Below, piece after piece: positions 1 through 6,414 of a DNA stretch of 9,620 bases. This stretch comes from Microbacterium sp. (GTDB lineage Bacteria > Actinomycetota > Actinomycetes > Actinomycetales > Microbacteriaceae), in the NCBI GenBank assembly GCA_003524435.1, contig DQHP01000139.1, positions 1 to 9,620 on the forward strand, written 5' to 3'. How positions within the stretch are numbered: the stretch's first letter is position 1; each line of letters begins with the position of its first letter. The notes beneath the pieces were generated by a model. It saw only the letters and a program-made list of their open reading frames with translations, did no database searches and was not told the origin of the DNA. The position numbers and the translations under genes were made by a program.

Positions 1-59
1 GCGCTAGCTTCCTGAACTCCCCAAGCCGACAACCGACCAAAAGTATCTCGCGTTGGCGC

Positions 60-111
60 CACCGGGTGACGTGCGCCACCTGGTGACGTGCGCCACCGGG
101 TGATGTGCGGC
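60..111. repeat. Three tandem 17-bp repeats with CACCNGGTG dyads (putative operator array)
   Basis: Three consecutive 17-bp units start at 61, 78 and 95 (accgggtgacgtgcgcc, then copies with one and two changes). Each unit junction forms the dyad CACC-N-GGTG, at 60-68, 77-85 and 94-102. The array lies upstream of the PfkB kinase, at roughly -79 to -29 if transcription begins at the ATG at 140. Exact pitch plus conserved dyads suggests a multi-site binding region for a dimeric regulator; that role and the protein are inferred. I do not recognise the motif as a named operator. Confidence 0.6.
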
Positions 112-127
112 ACTGCGCGCCGTGCAC

Positions 128-133
128 CAGAAT
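128..133 (+). promoter_or_regulatory. Putative -10 box for leaderless start of the PfkB kinase
   Basis: The hexamer CAGAAT sits exactly 6 nt before the ATG at 140, so RNA would start at or next to that codon. No Shine-Dalgarno sequence stands at a useful distance from either possible start. No good TTGACA-like -35 box is visible; the upstream dyad array may replace it through an activator. The same layout occurs at 7306 and, on the minus strand, at 6270. Confidence 0.4.
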
Positions 134-139
134 GGCAGG

Positions 140-1057
140 ATGCAGCCTGTCCAGAATGCCGTTGTGATCGGCGATGCCCTCATTGATGAGATTCACGACT
201 CCGGTGGTGTGCGCGAGCTCGTTGGGGGCGCCGCGCTGAATGTCGCAGTCGGCCTTCGTCGCCTCGGAGTACCGACGACGCTGATCGCCATGGTGGGCGA
301 CGATGAGGCCGGAGCGCACATTCGCGAGTACCTGAGCGACCATGGTGTGCAGTTAGTCACCAGCGTCGCCCCGCGGGGGTCTTCTCGGGCGGTTGTGCAA
401 CGCGCTTCAAACGGCGAGCCGACCTACGTCTTCAACGAGGCGGCTCAGCGGCGCAGCATCCGCTATGGAGAGCGAGCGCTTCAGGCGATCGCCGATGCTG
501 ATCTTGCCGTGATCAGCTGCTTCCCCTTCGACGATTCCGAGGAGGTGGATGCTACCGCCACTGCCCTTGCCGGATCACGGATCGCGATCGATCCGAATCC
601 TCGCACGGGCATGCTGAGCGATCGGGAGGAGTTCGTTCGCGGATTTGAACGCATGGCAGCCGGCGCGACGATCGTGAAGGTCGGTGCCGATGACGCCGAC
701 ATTCTCTACGACGGTGATCTGGACGCGCTACGCGCGCGGTTGCGTGCGCTCGGCTGCGATGCTGTGCTCGCCACCGCCGGTGCGGACGGCGCCGTTTTGG
801 AATCCGATGCAGGCATCTTCACTGCGCCGATCGCTTCCTTGCCTGGTCGCATTGTCGACACTGTCGGAGCGGGAGATGCGACGCTATCGGGCGTTGCTGC
901 GGGGCTCGTGGGGGCGCGTCCCACGCGAGCAGAAGACTGGCAGCGTCTGCTGAATCGGGCGATGGACGTCGCCGCAGCGACGTGCCGCGGCGAGGGCGGA
1001 TTGCTGCGCACGCCGGAGTCGCTGGAAGACGGCGAGCGCGGAGTGCGCGGCAGTTGA
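140..1057 (+). CDS. PfkB/ribokinase-family carbohydrate kinase
   Basis: Predicted cytoplasmic sugar (or nucleoside) kinase that transfers phosphate from ATP to a sugar hydroxyl. From the ATG at 140 it has 305 residues, normal for the PfkB family. Visible family marks are the N-terminal strand AVVIGDALIDEI, the sugar-binding glycine pair in VGGAALNVAVGLRRLG (about 28-43), DPNPRTG (151-157), and the C-terminal PfkB signature DTVGAGDATLSG, where Asp246 is the expected catalytic base and GAG the anion hole. The closest familiar types are fructokinases, but the substrate cannot be read from sequence. An in-frame GTG at 122 would add six residues; I prefer 140 because a -10-like hexamer lies 6 nt before it, implying a leaderless message. 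The three-dyad array upstream suggests regulation by a dimeric, perhaps sugar-responsive, factor (inference). It is followed by a tRNA gene, so it appears to be a single-gene unit. Confidence 0.9.
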   Translation: MQPVQNAVVIGDALIDEIHDSGGVRELVGGAALNVAVGLRRLGVPTTLIAMVGDDEAGAHIREYLSDHGVQLVTSVAPRGSSRAVVQRASNGEPTYVFNEAAQRRSIRYGERALQAIADADLAVISCFPFDDSEEVDATATALAGSRIAIDPNPRTGMLSDREEFVRGFERMAAGATIVKVGADDADILYDGDLDALRARLRALGCDAVLATAGADGAVLESDAGIFTAPIASLPGRIVDTVGAGDATLSGVAAGLVGARPTRAEDWQRLLNRAMDVAAATCRGEGGLLRTPESLEDGERGVRGS

Positions 1058-1089
1058 CGTTTCGATTTCTTGCACCCGCTTTTGGCAGG

Positions 1090-1095
1090 TATGCT
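1090..1095 (+). promoter_or_regulatory. Putative -10 box of the tRNA-Tyr promoter
   Basis: TATGCT, in the context ggTATGCTtg, matches the TAnnnT pattern of housekeeping -10 boxes and lies about 50 nt before the mature tRNA, leaving room for a processed 5' leader. The best upstream element is TTGCAC at 1070-1075, but its spacing of 14 nt is short, so the -35 assignment is uncertain. Confidence 0.4.
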
Positions 1096-1144
1096 TGATT
1101 CTCGCGCCCCCGGTTGGCTGTACAAGCTGGACGGGTGTGCATTT

Positions 1145-1229
1145 GGCAAGTTACCCAAGTGGCCAAAGGGAGCTGACTGTAAATCAGCCTGCATCGCATT
1201 CACTGGTTCGAATCCAGTACTTGCCACCA
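1145..1229 (+). tRNA. tRNA-Tyr (anticodon GTA)
   Basis: A complete class II cloverleaf. Acceptor arms GGCAAGT (1145-1151) and ACTTGCC (1219-1225) pair perfectly. Anticodon stem GCTGA/TCAGC (1172-1176, 1184-1188) encloses the loop CTGTAAA, with anticodon GTA at 1179-1181. The variable arm at 1189-1201 is long, with a TGC/GCA stem, as expected for bacterial tRNA-Tyr. T stem ACTGG/CCAGT encloses TTCGAAT. Discriminator A1226 is followed by a gene-encoded CCA at 1227-1229. It decodes UAC/UAU. Confidence 0.97.
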
Positions 1230-1234
1230 CATAT

Positions 1235-1271
1235 CTGAGGGCCTCCGCTAAGCGGGGGCCCTCAGTCGTTT
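1235..1271 (+). terminator. Intrinsic terminator after tRNA-Tyr
   Basis: Arms 1235-1248 (CTGAGGGCCTCCGC) and 1252-1265 form a 14-bp stem with one G-T wobble and a TAA loop. A short T-containing tail (TCGTTT) follows. It starts six bases after the encoded CCA end, so it closes the tRNA transcript and separates it from the protease gene. Confidence 0.88.
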
Positions 1272-1332
1272 GATCGGTCTGTCGCGCTTAGGACATGGCG
1301 CAACCGCGGCAGCCTGATCGCTGTTGGTGAGC

Positions 1333-1350
1333 GCACAGTCCCGGCACAGT
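1333..1350. promoter_or_regulatory. Direct repeat GCACAGT with 11-bp pitch upstream of the protease
   Basis: GCACAGT occurs at 1333-1339 and again at 1344-1350, separated by cccg, so equivalent bases are 11 bp apart (about one helical turn). Such spacing is typical of head-to-tail response-regulator sites; CACAG repeats with this pitch recall MtrA-type sites of actinobacteria, but the match is loose. The repeat lies 51-68 nt before the protease ATG. I see no convincing -10/-35 pair here; CACAGT (1345-1350) or TAGCTA (1354-1359) could serve as a -10. Confidence 0.3.
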
Positions 1351-1360
1351 GGATAGCTAA

Positions 1361-1381
1361 GGAGCTTCTCTGCTCCGGAGC
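1361..1381 (+). promoter_or_regulatory. Dyad symmetry in the protease 5' leader
   Basis: GGAGC (1361-1365) pairs with GCTCC (1372-1376) across six bases. The latter is also half of the perfect 10-bp palindrome GCTCCGGAGC (1372-1381). The two foldings are mutually exclusive. They lie just before the ribosome binding site, so either an RNA structure in the leader or a protein-binding site is possible. No tested function is known to me. Confidence 0.3.
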
Positions 1382-1386
1382 CCACG

Positions 1387-1391
1387 AAAGG
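1387..1391 (+). promoter_or_regulatory. Ribosome binding site of the protease
   Basis: AAAGG (in GAAAGG) lies 9 nt before the ATG at 1401 and complements the 3' end of 16S rRNA. It supports this start, which is also the one that gives a proper signal peptide. Confidence 0.65.
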
Positions 1392-1400
1392 CCCTCCCAG

Positions 1401-4079
1401 ATGCGTCATTCATTCACACACTCCGGCGTCCGTGCGACGGTCGGCGCAACCATGGCACTGAGCCTGGTCGTCGCGGGTTTCGCTCCCGCCAGTCACGCCG
1501 TGGTTGGCGGTCCGGGTGGCCCCTCGCCAGCGGCCGCGGCCGCTGCCGCAGGATCCTTCTCCATCCCTCTGATCACGGGCGACACGCTACACATCACGAA
1601 CGTCGAAGACGATCGCCGCACTGTGGAACTTGAGCTCGGCGCAGGGCGTGAGGGCGTCACCGTCCATCAGATGGAGATCGACGGTGAACTCGTCGTGCTC
1701 CCGCTGGACGCCCTGCCCTACGTCGCCAGTGGGCGGCTCGACCAAGACCTCTTCAACGTGGATGTCTTGCTGGCGGCCGGCTTCGGCGCCGCAGACTTTT
1801 CCGCACTGCCGCTGATTGCCGCTTACGACGACGGAGAGATGCGCACGGCCAGTTCGGCGCTGAGCGCGGTAGAAGGCGTCGCACCGGGCGTGGAGCTGTC
1901 GAGCATCAACGCGCAGGCTCTCGACGTCGAAGCAGCTGATGCCGGCGGCTTCTGGTCAGCGATCACAGGAGTGCCCGCAGATGAGGCCAAGCTGTTTGCG
2001 ACCCAAGATGCCAAGCCTGCTTTCACCTCCGCCATCGAGAAGGTCTGGCTTGATGCGCCGGTCTTCGCAACGCTGGATGAGAGCACGACCCAGATCGGTG
2101 CGCCGACAGCGTGGGAAGCAGGCATCGACGGCAGCGGAACCACGGTGGCCGTGCTGGACACCGGAGTCGACGCTGCCCACCCCGACCTTGCCGGTCAGGT
2201 GGCTCTGCAGGAGGACTTCTCAGGCAGCGGCAACATCGGCGACCACGTCGGGCACGGCACACACGTCGCCGCAACTGCTGCTGGCAGTGGAGCCGCCTCG
2301 GACGGGCTGCGCAAGGGCGTGGCGCCAGGTGCGACGATCATCTCAGGAAAGGTGCTGGGCGACGATGGCTCTGGAGACTCCTCGGGGGTCATCGCCGGAA
2401 TGGAGTGGGCCGTCGCCCAGGATGCCGATGTGATCAACATGAGCCTCGGCGGCGGGGCCACTGATGGCACCGATCCTATGAGCGAGGCGCTCAACGTGAT
2501 GTCCGCAGAAAGCGACTCTCTTTTCGTCGTCGCGGCGGGCAACGAGGGCCCGGGCGCCTCGACGATCGGTTCGCCAGGATCCGCTGACGCCGCGCTGACC
2601 GTCGGCGCCGTTGATCGTGATGAATCGCTGGCGTCTTTCTCCAGCCGCGGCCCACGGCTGAACGATCTTGCTGTCAAACCAGACTTGACCGCACCCGGCG
2701 TCGGCATCGTCGCGGCCAGGGCCGCAGGAACAGCTTTGGGCAGCCCTGTCGATGACCTCTATACAGCGGCCAACGGCACCTCGATGGCCACGCCGCATGT
2801 GGCAGGAGCGGCCGCGCTGTTGGCATCGCAGCATCCGGAATGGGACGGCGAGCAACTCAAGAACGCTTTGATCAGCACCGCCGTCGCAAACCCCAGCCTG
2901 ACAACCTACGAGCAGGGCGCCGGGCGCGTTGATGTGACCACTGCGGTCACACACGACCTGACATCGACCGGCAGCCTGCATCTCGGCACGTTCGAAGATC
3001 AGGACACCGAATCTCGCACAGCTGAGGTGACGTATGTGAACTCGGGTACGGACGATCTTTCCGTGGAACTGGAACTGGCGATCAGCACCGCAGCCGGAGA
3101 TACACCCGGCGAAGGCGCCGTGACCCTGTCAGCGGAGAGCGTGAGCGTGCCCGCAGGCGAGACGGCGACAGTGACGATCAATGTCGACCCGACGCTTCTG
3201 GACCGTGGACAGTACGTCGGCGAGCTGCGTGCCAAGGCAGGAGACGCTGAGGTCCATACAACGCTCGCCGTTATCAAGGTCGCGCCAACTCACGAAGTCA
3301 CCTTCCGAGGTGTCGGGTTCGAGGGGGAGCCCATCTTCGTCACACCGATCGTTCTGCTCGGCGAGGACCCGCGCTTCGACTCCATCGGCTTCGTGAAGCC
3401 AGGAGAGACCGTGACGTTCACCGTGGGCGAAGGAGATTACTTCCTGCACGCGATGATCACCCCCGAGATCGACGGTATCGACGCGGCCGTGGTCGTCACT
3501 GATCCTGACCTGGAAGTGGCTGGTGACCTTGACATCGTTTTGGACGCACGGGACGCGACGCAGGTGCAGATCGAGACGCCCGAACCCGCGACGACCAGAG
3601 GAAACCTGGGCTTCAACACATATCGCGAGTTTTATGGGCGAACGCTGTCGAACGGCACCATGAAGTTCGACGTGACCCAGTCCGTGTGGGTCACACCGAC
3701 CGAGAAAGCAAAGGGCGGCGTGTTCGAGTTCAGCTCACGTTGGCAAATGGGCACCCCCATGCTCACCGGAAAGTCGGTGGGACGCGGGTCGATCGAGGTC
3801 TACCCGCGGTACGAGCGGATGTCGCCCGCGCTGGAATCGAAACGGCCGCTGGAGCTCGTTTACGCGGGGGCAGGCACGCCGGAGGACTATCAGGGTCTCA
3901 ACGTCAAGGGCAAGATCGTTGTTGTCAGCGTTGAATCCAAGGGCAACGAGGATGTGGAAGCCGCGGCGGCGGCGGGGGGCATCTGGCCTGATGATCGCCG
4001 CGGGAACCCAGTGGTGGACGAAATTCACCGGGCGTGGAGAGCGCCTCGCGCTTCCTGTGATGGTGCTCGACCCGAGTGA
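1401..4079 (+). CDS. N-terminal part: S8 serine protease, 892 residues as read
   Basis: Predicted exported endopeptidase. Residues 1-33 form a Sec-type signal peptide: basic start, hydrophobic core ATMALSLVVAGFAPA, and an SHA cleavage site before VVGG. A pro-region follows, to about 230. The subtilase domain (about 235-515) keeps the full triad: Asp253 in VAVLDTGVDAAHPDL, His285 in GHGTHVA, Ser461 in NGTSMATPHVAGAAALL, plus the oxyanion Asn381 in VVAAGNEGP. A Fn3-like beta domain (about 520-630, NSGTDDLSVELEL to RGQYVGELRA) and further beta-rich sequence follow. A PA-like domain begins near 815 and is interrupted at 859; the last 33 residues are out-of-frame sequence. Because catalytic parts are complete, the short product might still be an active protease, but stability and secretion are uncertain. 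It is alone in its transcription unit, with the terminator of tRNA-Tyr upstream. Confidence 0.85.
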   Translation: MRHSFTHSGVRATVGATMALSLVVAGFAPASHAVVGGPGGPSPAAAAAAAGSFSIPLITGDTLHITNVEDDRRTVELELGAGREGVTVHQMEIDGELVVLPLDALPYVASGRLDQDLFNVDVLLAAGFGAADFSALPLIAAYDDGEMRTASSALSAVEGVAPGVELSSINAQALDVEAADAGGFWSAITGVPADEAKLFATQDAKPAFTSAIEKVWLDAPVFATLDESTTQIGAPTAWEAGIDGSGTTVAVLDTGVDAAHPDLAGQVALQEDFSGSGNIGDHVGHGTHVAATAAGSGAASDGLRKGVAPGATIISGKVLGDDGSGDSSGVIAGMEWAVAQDADVINMSLGGGATDGTDPMSEALNVMSAESDSLFVVAAGNEGPGASTIGSPGSADAALTVGAVDRDESLASFSSRGPRLNDLAVKPDLTAPGVGIVAARAAGTALGSPVDDLYTAANGTSMATPHVAGAAALLASQHPEWDGEQLKNALISTAVANPSLTTYEQGAGRVDVTTAVTHDLTSTGSLHLGTFEDQDTESRTAEVTYVNSGTDDLSVELELAISTAAGDTPGEGAVTLSAESVSVPAGETATVTINVDPTLLDRGQYVGELRAKAGDAEVHTTLAVIKVAPTHEVTFRGVGFEGEPIFVTPIVLLGEDPRFDSIGFVKPGETVTFTVGEGDYFLHAMITPEIDGIDAAVVVTDPDLEVAGDLDIVLDARDATQVQIETPEPATTRGNLGFNTYREFYGRTLSNGTMKFDVTQSVWVTPTEKAKGGVFEFSSRWQMGTPMLTGKSVGRGSIEVYPRYERMSPALESKRPLELVYAGAGTPEDYQGLNVKGKIVVVSVESKGNEDVEAAAAAGGIWPDDRRGNPVVDEIHRAWRAPRASCDGARPE

Positions 4080-5172
4080 TCGCGACGCGGTGCTGGAGCA
4101 GCTGGACTCCGAGAGGAAGGTTCGGATGCGTTTCGAGGGCAGCCAGGACCGACCGGTCACGTACGACATCATGCAGGTGAGCTCTGGCCAAGTGCCCGAG
4201 AAAGTGGTGCACAAGGTGAGTGCCAAAAATAGCGCCACGATCACGGCCAGCTATCACGAGGCCGGCGGAGAGGAATGGGCTAAGGAGCAGCGCTTCGCCT
4301 GGCGGCCCTGGCAGCGATCGGCCATCATTGAGACGCAGAACGAGTTGCACACCCCGCAGAAGCGAACTGAGATCGTCTCCAGTGGTGACACCCTGTGGCG
4401 TCAGCATGTGCTCGATAATTACAGCTGGGACTCCGTGAGCCCGATCACAGACGGTGCAAGCCACACGACGCGCACATATGAGTCCCGTGAGAAGGTCAGC
4501 TACGACTGGCATCAGGCTGTGGTGCGGCCTGCGATCGCTCCAGATAAAGCTCCCGTGCGCACCGGCGACACGCTCTCGTTGCGCATCCCCGAACTTGCAG
4601 TGGGCATCGGAACGCTGTCACAGCGAAGCTTCTCCGCAGACACGAAGATGAGTCTGTCGCAGGATGGAAAGTTGCTGCACGAGGACGATGCGGCGTGGGG
4701 CGATTACGCCGTCGGGGCCGGAGAAATCGAGCTGGACCTGTCGGTGGTGCGTACCGAGAACCAGCACTGGGACTTCTCGACACGCACGGACACCTCGTGG
4801 ACCTTTGACTCGCAGGGCACCGGTGAGGATGCTGAGACGCAGCCGTTGCTGAGCATCGACTACGACGTGCCGGTCGGCCTTGATAACACTGTCCGCGCCG
4901 GGAAGAAGGAGAAGATTGGTCTGTCCGTGTCGCACCCGGATGGTCTGGATCGCCCTGCCAAGCTGCGTGAGGTCAAGGTGTGGGTCTCATATGACGATGG
5001 TAAGTCGTGGGAGAAGGTGAAGGCTCGTTCGGCAGGAAAGGACGACTTCAGCGTGAAGATCTCCCATCCACGCCGCGCGGACTATGTCTCCCTGCGCGTC
5101 GAAGCCACCGACAAGGACGGCAACAGCATCACACAGACGGTGGTGCGGGCATACGGGATCACTGCGAGGTGA
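3979..5172 (+). pseudogene. C-terminal part of the S8 protease, out of frame with its start
   Basis: 397 codons continue the protease after the G run. They hold the end of the PA-like domain (ASGLMIAAGT, then LPVMVLDPSDRDAVLEQL), a long region rich in Trp and Tyr (for example RFAWRPWQRSA, NYSWDSVSP, KVSYDWHQAVVRPA), and a terminal Ig/Fn3-like domain (LREVKVWVSYDDGKSWEKV to YVSLRVEATDKDGN) ending in GITAR. Long tails of this kind are known on streptomycete-type secreted subtilases. No credible start of its own exists: the nearest in-frame start-like codon is a TTG at 3919, upstream of the break and without a ribosome binding site. It would be made only if the frame is restored. There is no LPXTG motif or final membrane helix, so the whole protein would be released. 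Confidence 0.75.
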
Positions 5173-6196
5173 CGGGTGAAAGCCAGCCGCGCTGTGCGAC
5201 TTGCCACGCCAGTTGCATCCGGCTCTGAGCGCCGGTGAGAGCCATCAGGTCGCTGACTCGGCGCTGGACGGTGCGCGTGCTGATGTTCAGGCGAGCGGCG
5301 ATGGCTTTATCGGTGACACCACCGACGAGCAGGGACAGCAGTTCGAGTTCCTCGGCATCCACAGCTGAGGGAGACCCGCCCAGGCCGGCATGCTCTGGAG
5401 CACCATGCTCTAGGGGTGCCGGTCCTGCGGCGGTCATGATCAGAGGTGAAGCTGCCGACCAGGCGCCCTCGAAGAGCGCGATCAGGGCGGTGAGAAGGTT
5501 GCTGTCGCGCACGATCGCTGCGGTCGGCTCTGACGTGCCGCCCTGGGCTGGGACGAGCGGGCACAGGGCGATAGAGCGATCCGCGATCGCTAGCCGAACC
5601 GGGAGTTGGGCGATTGCCCTCGCTTCCTCACCGGCGCGCACGCCCTGGGCGAGGGATTCGATCATGCCTGGTTCTTCGAGCAGCGCCTGTTCATAGACCA
5701 CGCGGTAGCGGATGCCTCTCTCCAGCATCGCGAATTCTTCGTCGTTGTCACTCGCAGGCATAGCGACGTGCCCGGCTCGGCAGAACCACAGCATCTCTTC
5801 CCTGGTCGATAACTGCATAGTGCGAATGGCCGAGCGGATGGCTTCCGCACCGGTGAGCACCTCTACGAGTTGATCAGGGTCTCGCCTTCGGGCGTTCGCG
5901 CGATGCTGGTCGGCCAGTTCGGTCACCCGGCGGCTGGCCTCGGAGAGGGCCTCTTGACCGTTACGCAGCAGAGGAGAAAGAGCCACGTCCGGTGGCGCGG
6001 GGGCGACTCGCTGAGGGTCCTGATCGTGCAGGGTGATGAGGCCTTTATCTCGCAAGCTGGATAATGCCACGGTCAGCTCATCGGTCGGGCTGCGTGTCAA
6101 CGATGCGAGGTGTGGGATATCCGTCGCTCCGGTCGCGACGAGGAGTTGGTACGTTTCAGCCTCGGCGTCACTGAGACCCAGCACCTGCAAAGTCAC
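5159..6196 (-). CDS. TrmB-like / LuxR-type HTH transcriptional regulator
   Basis: Predicted DNA-binding regulator of 345 residues. The N-terminal 75 or so residues (LGLSDAEAETYQLLVATGAT, then LASLTRSPTDELTVALSSLRDKGLI) resemble a TrmB-type winged helix. A middle domain of unknown ligand follows (about 100-270, containing VLTGAEAIRSAIRTM and EEMLWFCRAGH). The C-terminal LuxR-type HTH (about 283-338) includes GVTDKAIAARLNISTRTVQR and a final hydrophobic helix. There is no response-regulator receiver domain. Start is GTG at 6196, with AAAGG 9 nt before it; that GTG overlaps the stop of a short upstream ORF. The gene lies divergent from the BASS transporter and tail-to-tail with the protease, overlapping its end by 14 bp. 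TrmB-LuxR proteins are common in actinomycetes, and I recall them beside secreted subtilases, so control of the protease or the transporter is plausible but not shown. Confidence 0.85.
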   Translation of the reverse strand: MTLQVLGLSDAEAETYQLLVATGATDIPHLASLTRSPTDELTVALSSLRDKGLITLHDQDPQRVAPAPPDVALSPLLRNGQEALSEASRRVTELADQHRANARRRDPDQLVEVLTGAEAIRSAIRTMQLSTREEMLWFCRAGHVAMPASDNDEEFAMLERGIRYRVVYEQALLEEPGMIESLAQGVRAGEEARAIAQLPVRLAIADRSIALCPLVPAQGGTSEPTAAIVRDSNLLTALIALFEGAWSAASPLIMTAAGPAPLEHGAPEHAGLGGSPSAVDAEELELLSLLVGGVTDKAIAARLNISTRTVQRRVSDLMALTGAQSRMQLAWQVAQRGWLSPVTSQ

Positions 6197-6258
6197 GAGC
6201 AGGCGCCTTTGCCCCGTCGAACGATGTTGTGATCAGTCGTCCACGCCAGCGTGCTCAT
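6193..6258 (-). CDS. Possible 21-codon upstream ORF overlapping the regulator start
   Basis: ATG at 6258 opens a 21-codon frame (MSTLAWTTDHNIVRRGKGAC plus Ser) whose TGA at 6195-6193 overlaps the regulator GTG as GTGA. It lacks a clear ribosome binding site, but a TAGAGT hexamer ends 6 nt before its ATG, so it may be translated from a leaderless message and couple translation to the regulator. The peptide resembles nothing I know; it may act only by being translated. Chance occurrence remains possible. Confidence 0.35.
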   Translation of the reverse strand: MSTLAWTTDHNIVRRGKGACS

Positions 6259-6264
6259 CAGACC

Positions 6265-6270
6265 ACTCTA
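6265..6270 (-). promoter_or_regulatory. Putative -10 box of the regulator transcript
   Basis: On the minus strand TAGAGT (6270 to 6265) fits TAnnnT and lies 6 nt before the ATG at 6258, placing the RNA start at the short upstream ORF and about 62 nt before the regulator GTG. No good -35 box is seen. Confidence 0.4.
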
Positions 6271-6335
6271 CGAGCCTTCCGCTCACAGGGCGCGGATGTG
6301 CTCTGACGAACCTGTGCCTGGGGCGGTCATGCCTC

Positions 6336-6358
6336 CGCGGACAGACCATCTTTCCGCG
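6336..6358. promoter_or_regulatory. Inverted repeat CGCGGA-N11-TCCGCG in the divergent region
   Basis: Perfect 6-bp arms at 6336-6341 and 6353-6358 lie between the divergent regulator and transporter, about 57 nt before the transporter ATG. It could be an operator for the regulator, but 6-bp arms this GC-rich can arise by chance. The rest of the 218-bp gap holds only the candidate promoters listed. Confidence 0.2.
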
Positions 6359-6401
6359 ACCGCAGAACCTCACGTATCTGGTGCCCGGCGTCGGTGTAGG
6401 C

Positions 6402-6407
6402 CACACT
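6402..6407 (+). promoter_or_regulatory. Possible -10 box of the BASS transporter
   Basis: CACACT lies 7 nt before the ATG at 6415, and no Shine-Dalgarno sequence is present, again suggesting a leaderless start. The match to TAnnnT is weaker than at the neighbouring genes. Confidence 0.28.
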
Positions 6408-6414
6408 GAGTCTC

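Larger units (their letters stand above)
1401..5172 (+). pseudogene. Secreted S8 (subtilisin-like) protease locus, frame broken at a G6 run
   Basis: Protein-coding similarity runs without pause from 1401 to 5172, but in two frames. The first continues to a stop at 4079; the natural continuation lies one base further on. The switch falls at the six-G run 3974-3979, preceded by a GCG-rich stretch coding Ala. Dropping one G (G5) joins residue Gly859 to a continuation reading ASGLMIAAGT and gives an uninterrupted 1256-residue protein, a usual size for actinobacterial secreted subtilases with long C-terminal tails. As written, the 33 residues after Gly859 (IWPDDRRGN...) are out of frame. Causes could be a true slippage mutation, a phase-variable switch, +1 frameshifting, or a base-calling error in a homopolymer. 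The rest of both halves shows no other stops or decay, so the change is recent or not real. Confidence 0.72.

Noticed and set aside
42..47. GATACT on the minus strand as a promoter for a gene left of the window
   Set aside because: The hexamer is acceptable, but no -35 box or downstream gene can be seen within the window.
122..139. GTG at 122 as the start of the PfkB kinase
   Set aside because: It has no ribosome binding site, overlaps the putative -10 hexamer, and adds residues not needed by the fold. It cannot be fully excluded.
706..1230. Minus-strand frame of 174 codons and a plus-strand frame at 1070-1273
   Set aside because: Both run through the tRNA-Tyr gene, and the first is antisense to the kinase; no ribosome binding site or recognisable motif.
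2195..2981. Long minus-strand open frames across the protease catalytic domain
   Set aside because: The plus strand here encodes conserved S8 motifs; the antisense frames are a by-product of GC-rich third positions.
1401..5172. Reading the protease locus as two independent genes
   Set aside because: The second part has no start signal, its frame begins upstream of the break, and the PA-like domain is cut through the middle at the G run; one broken gene explains this better.
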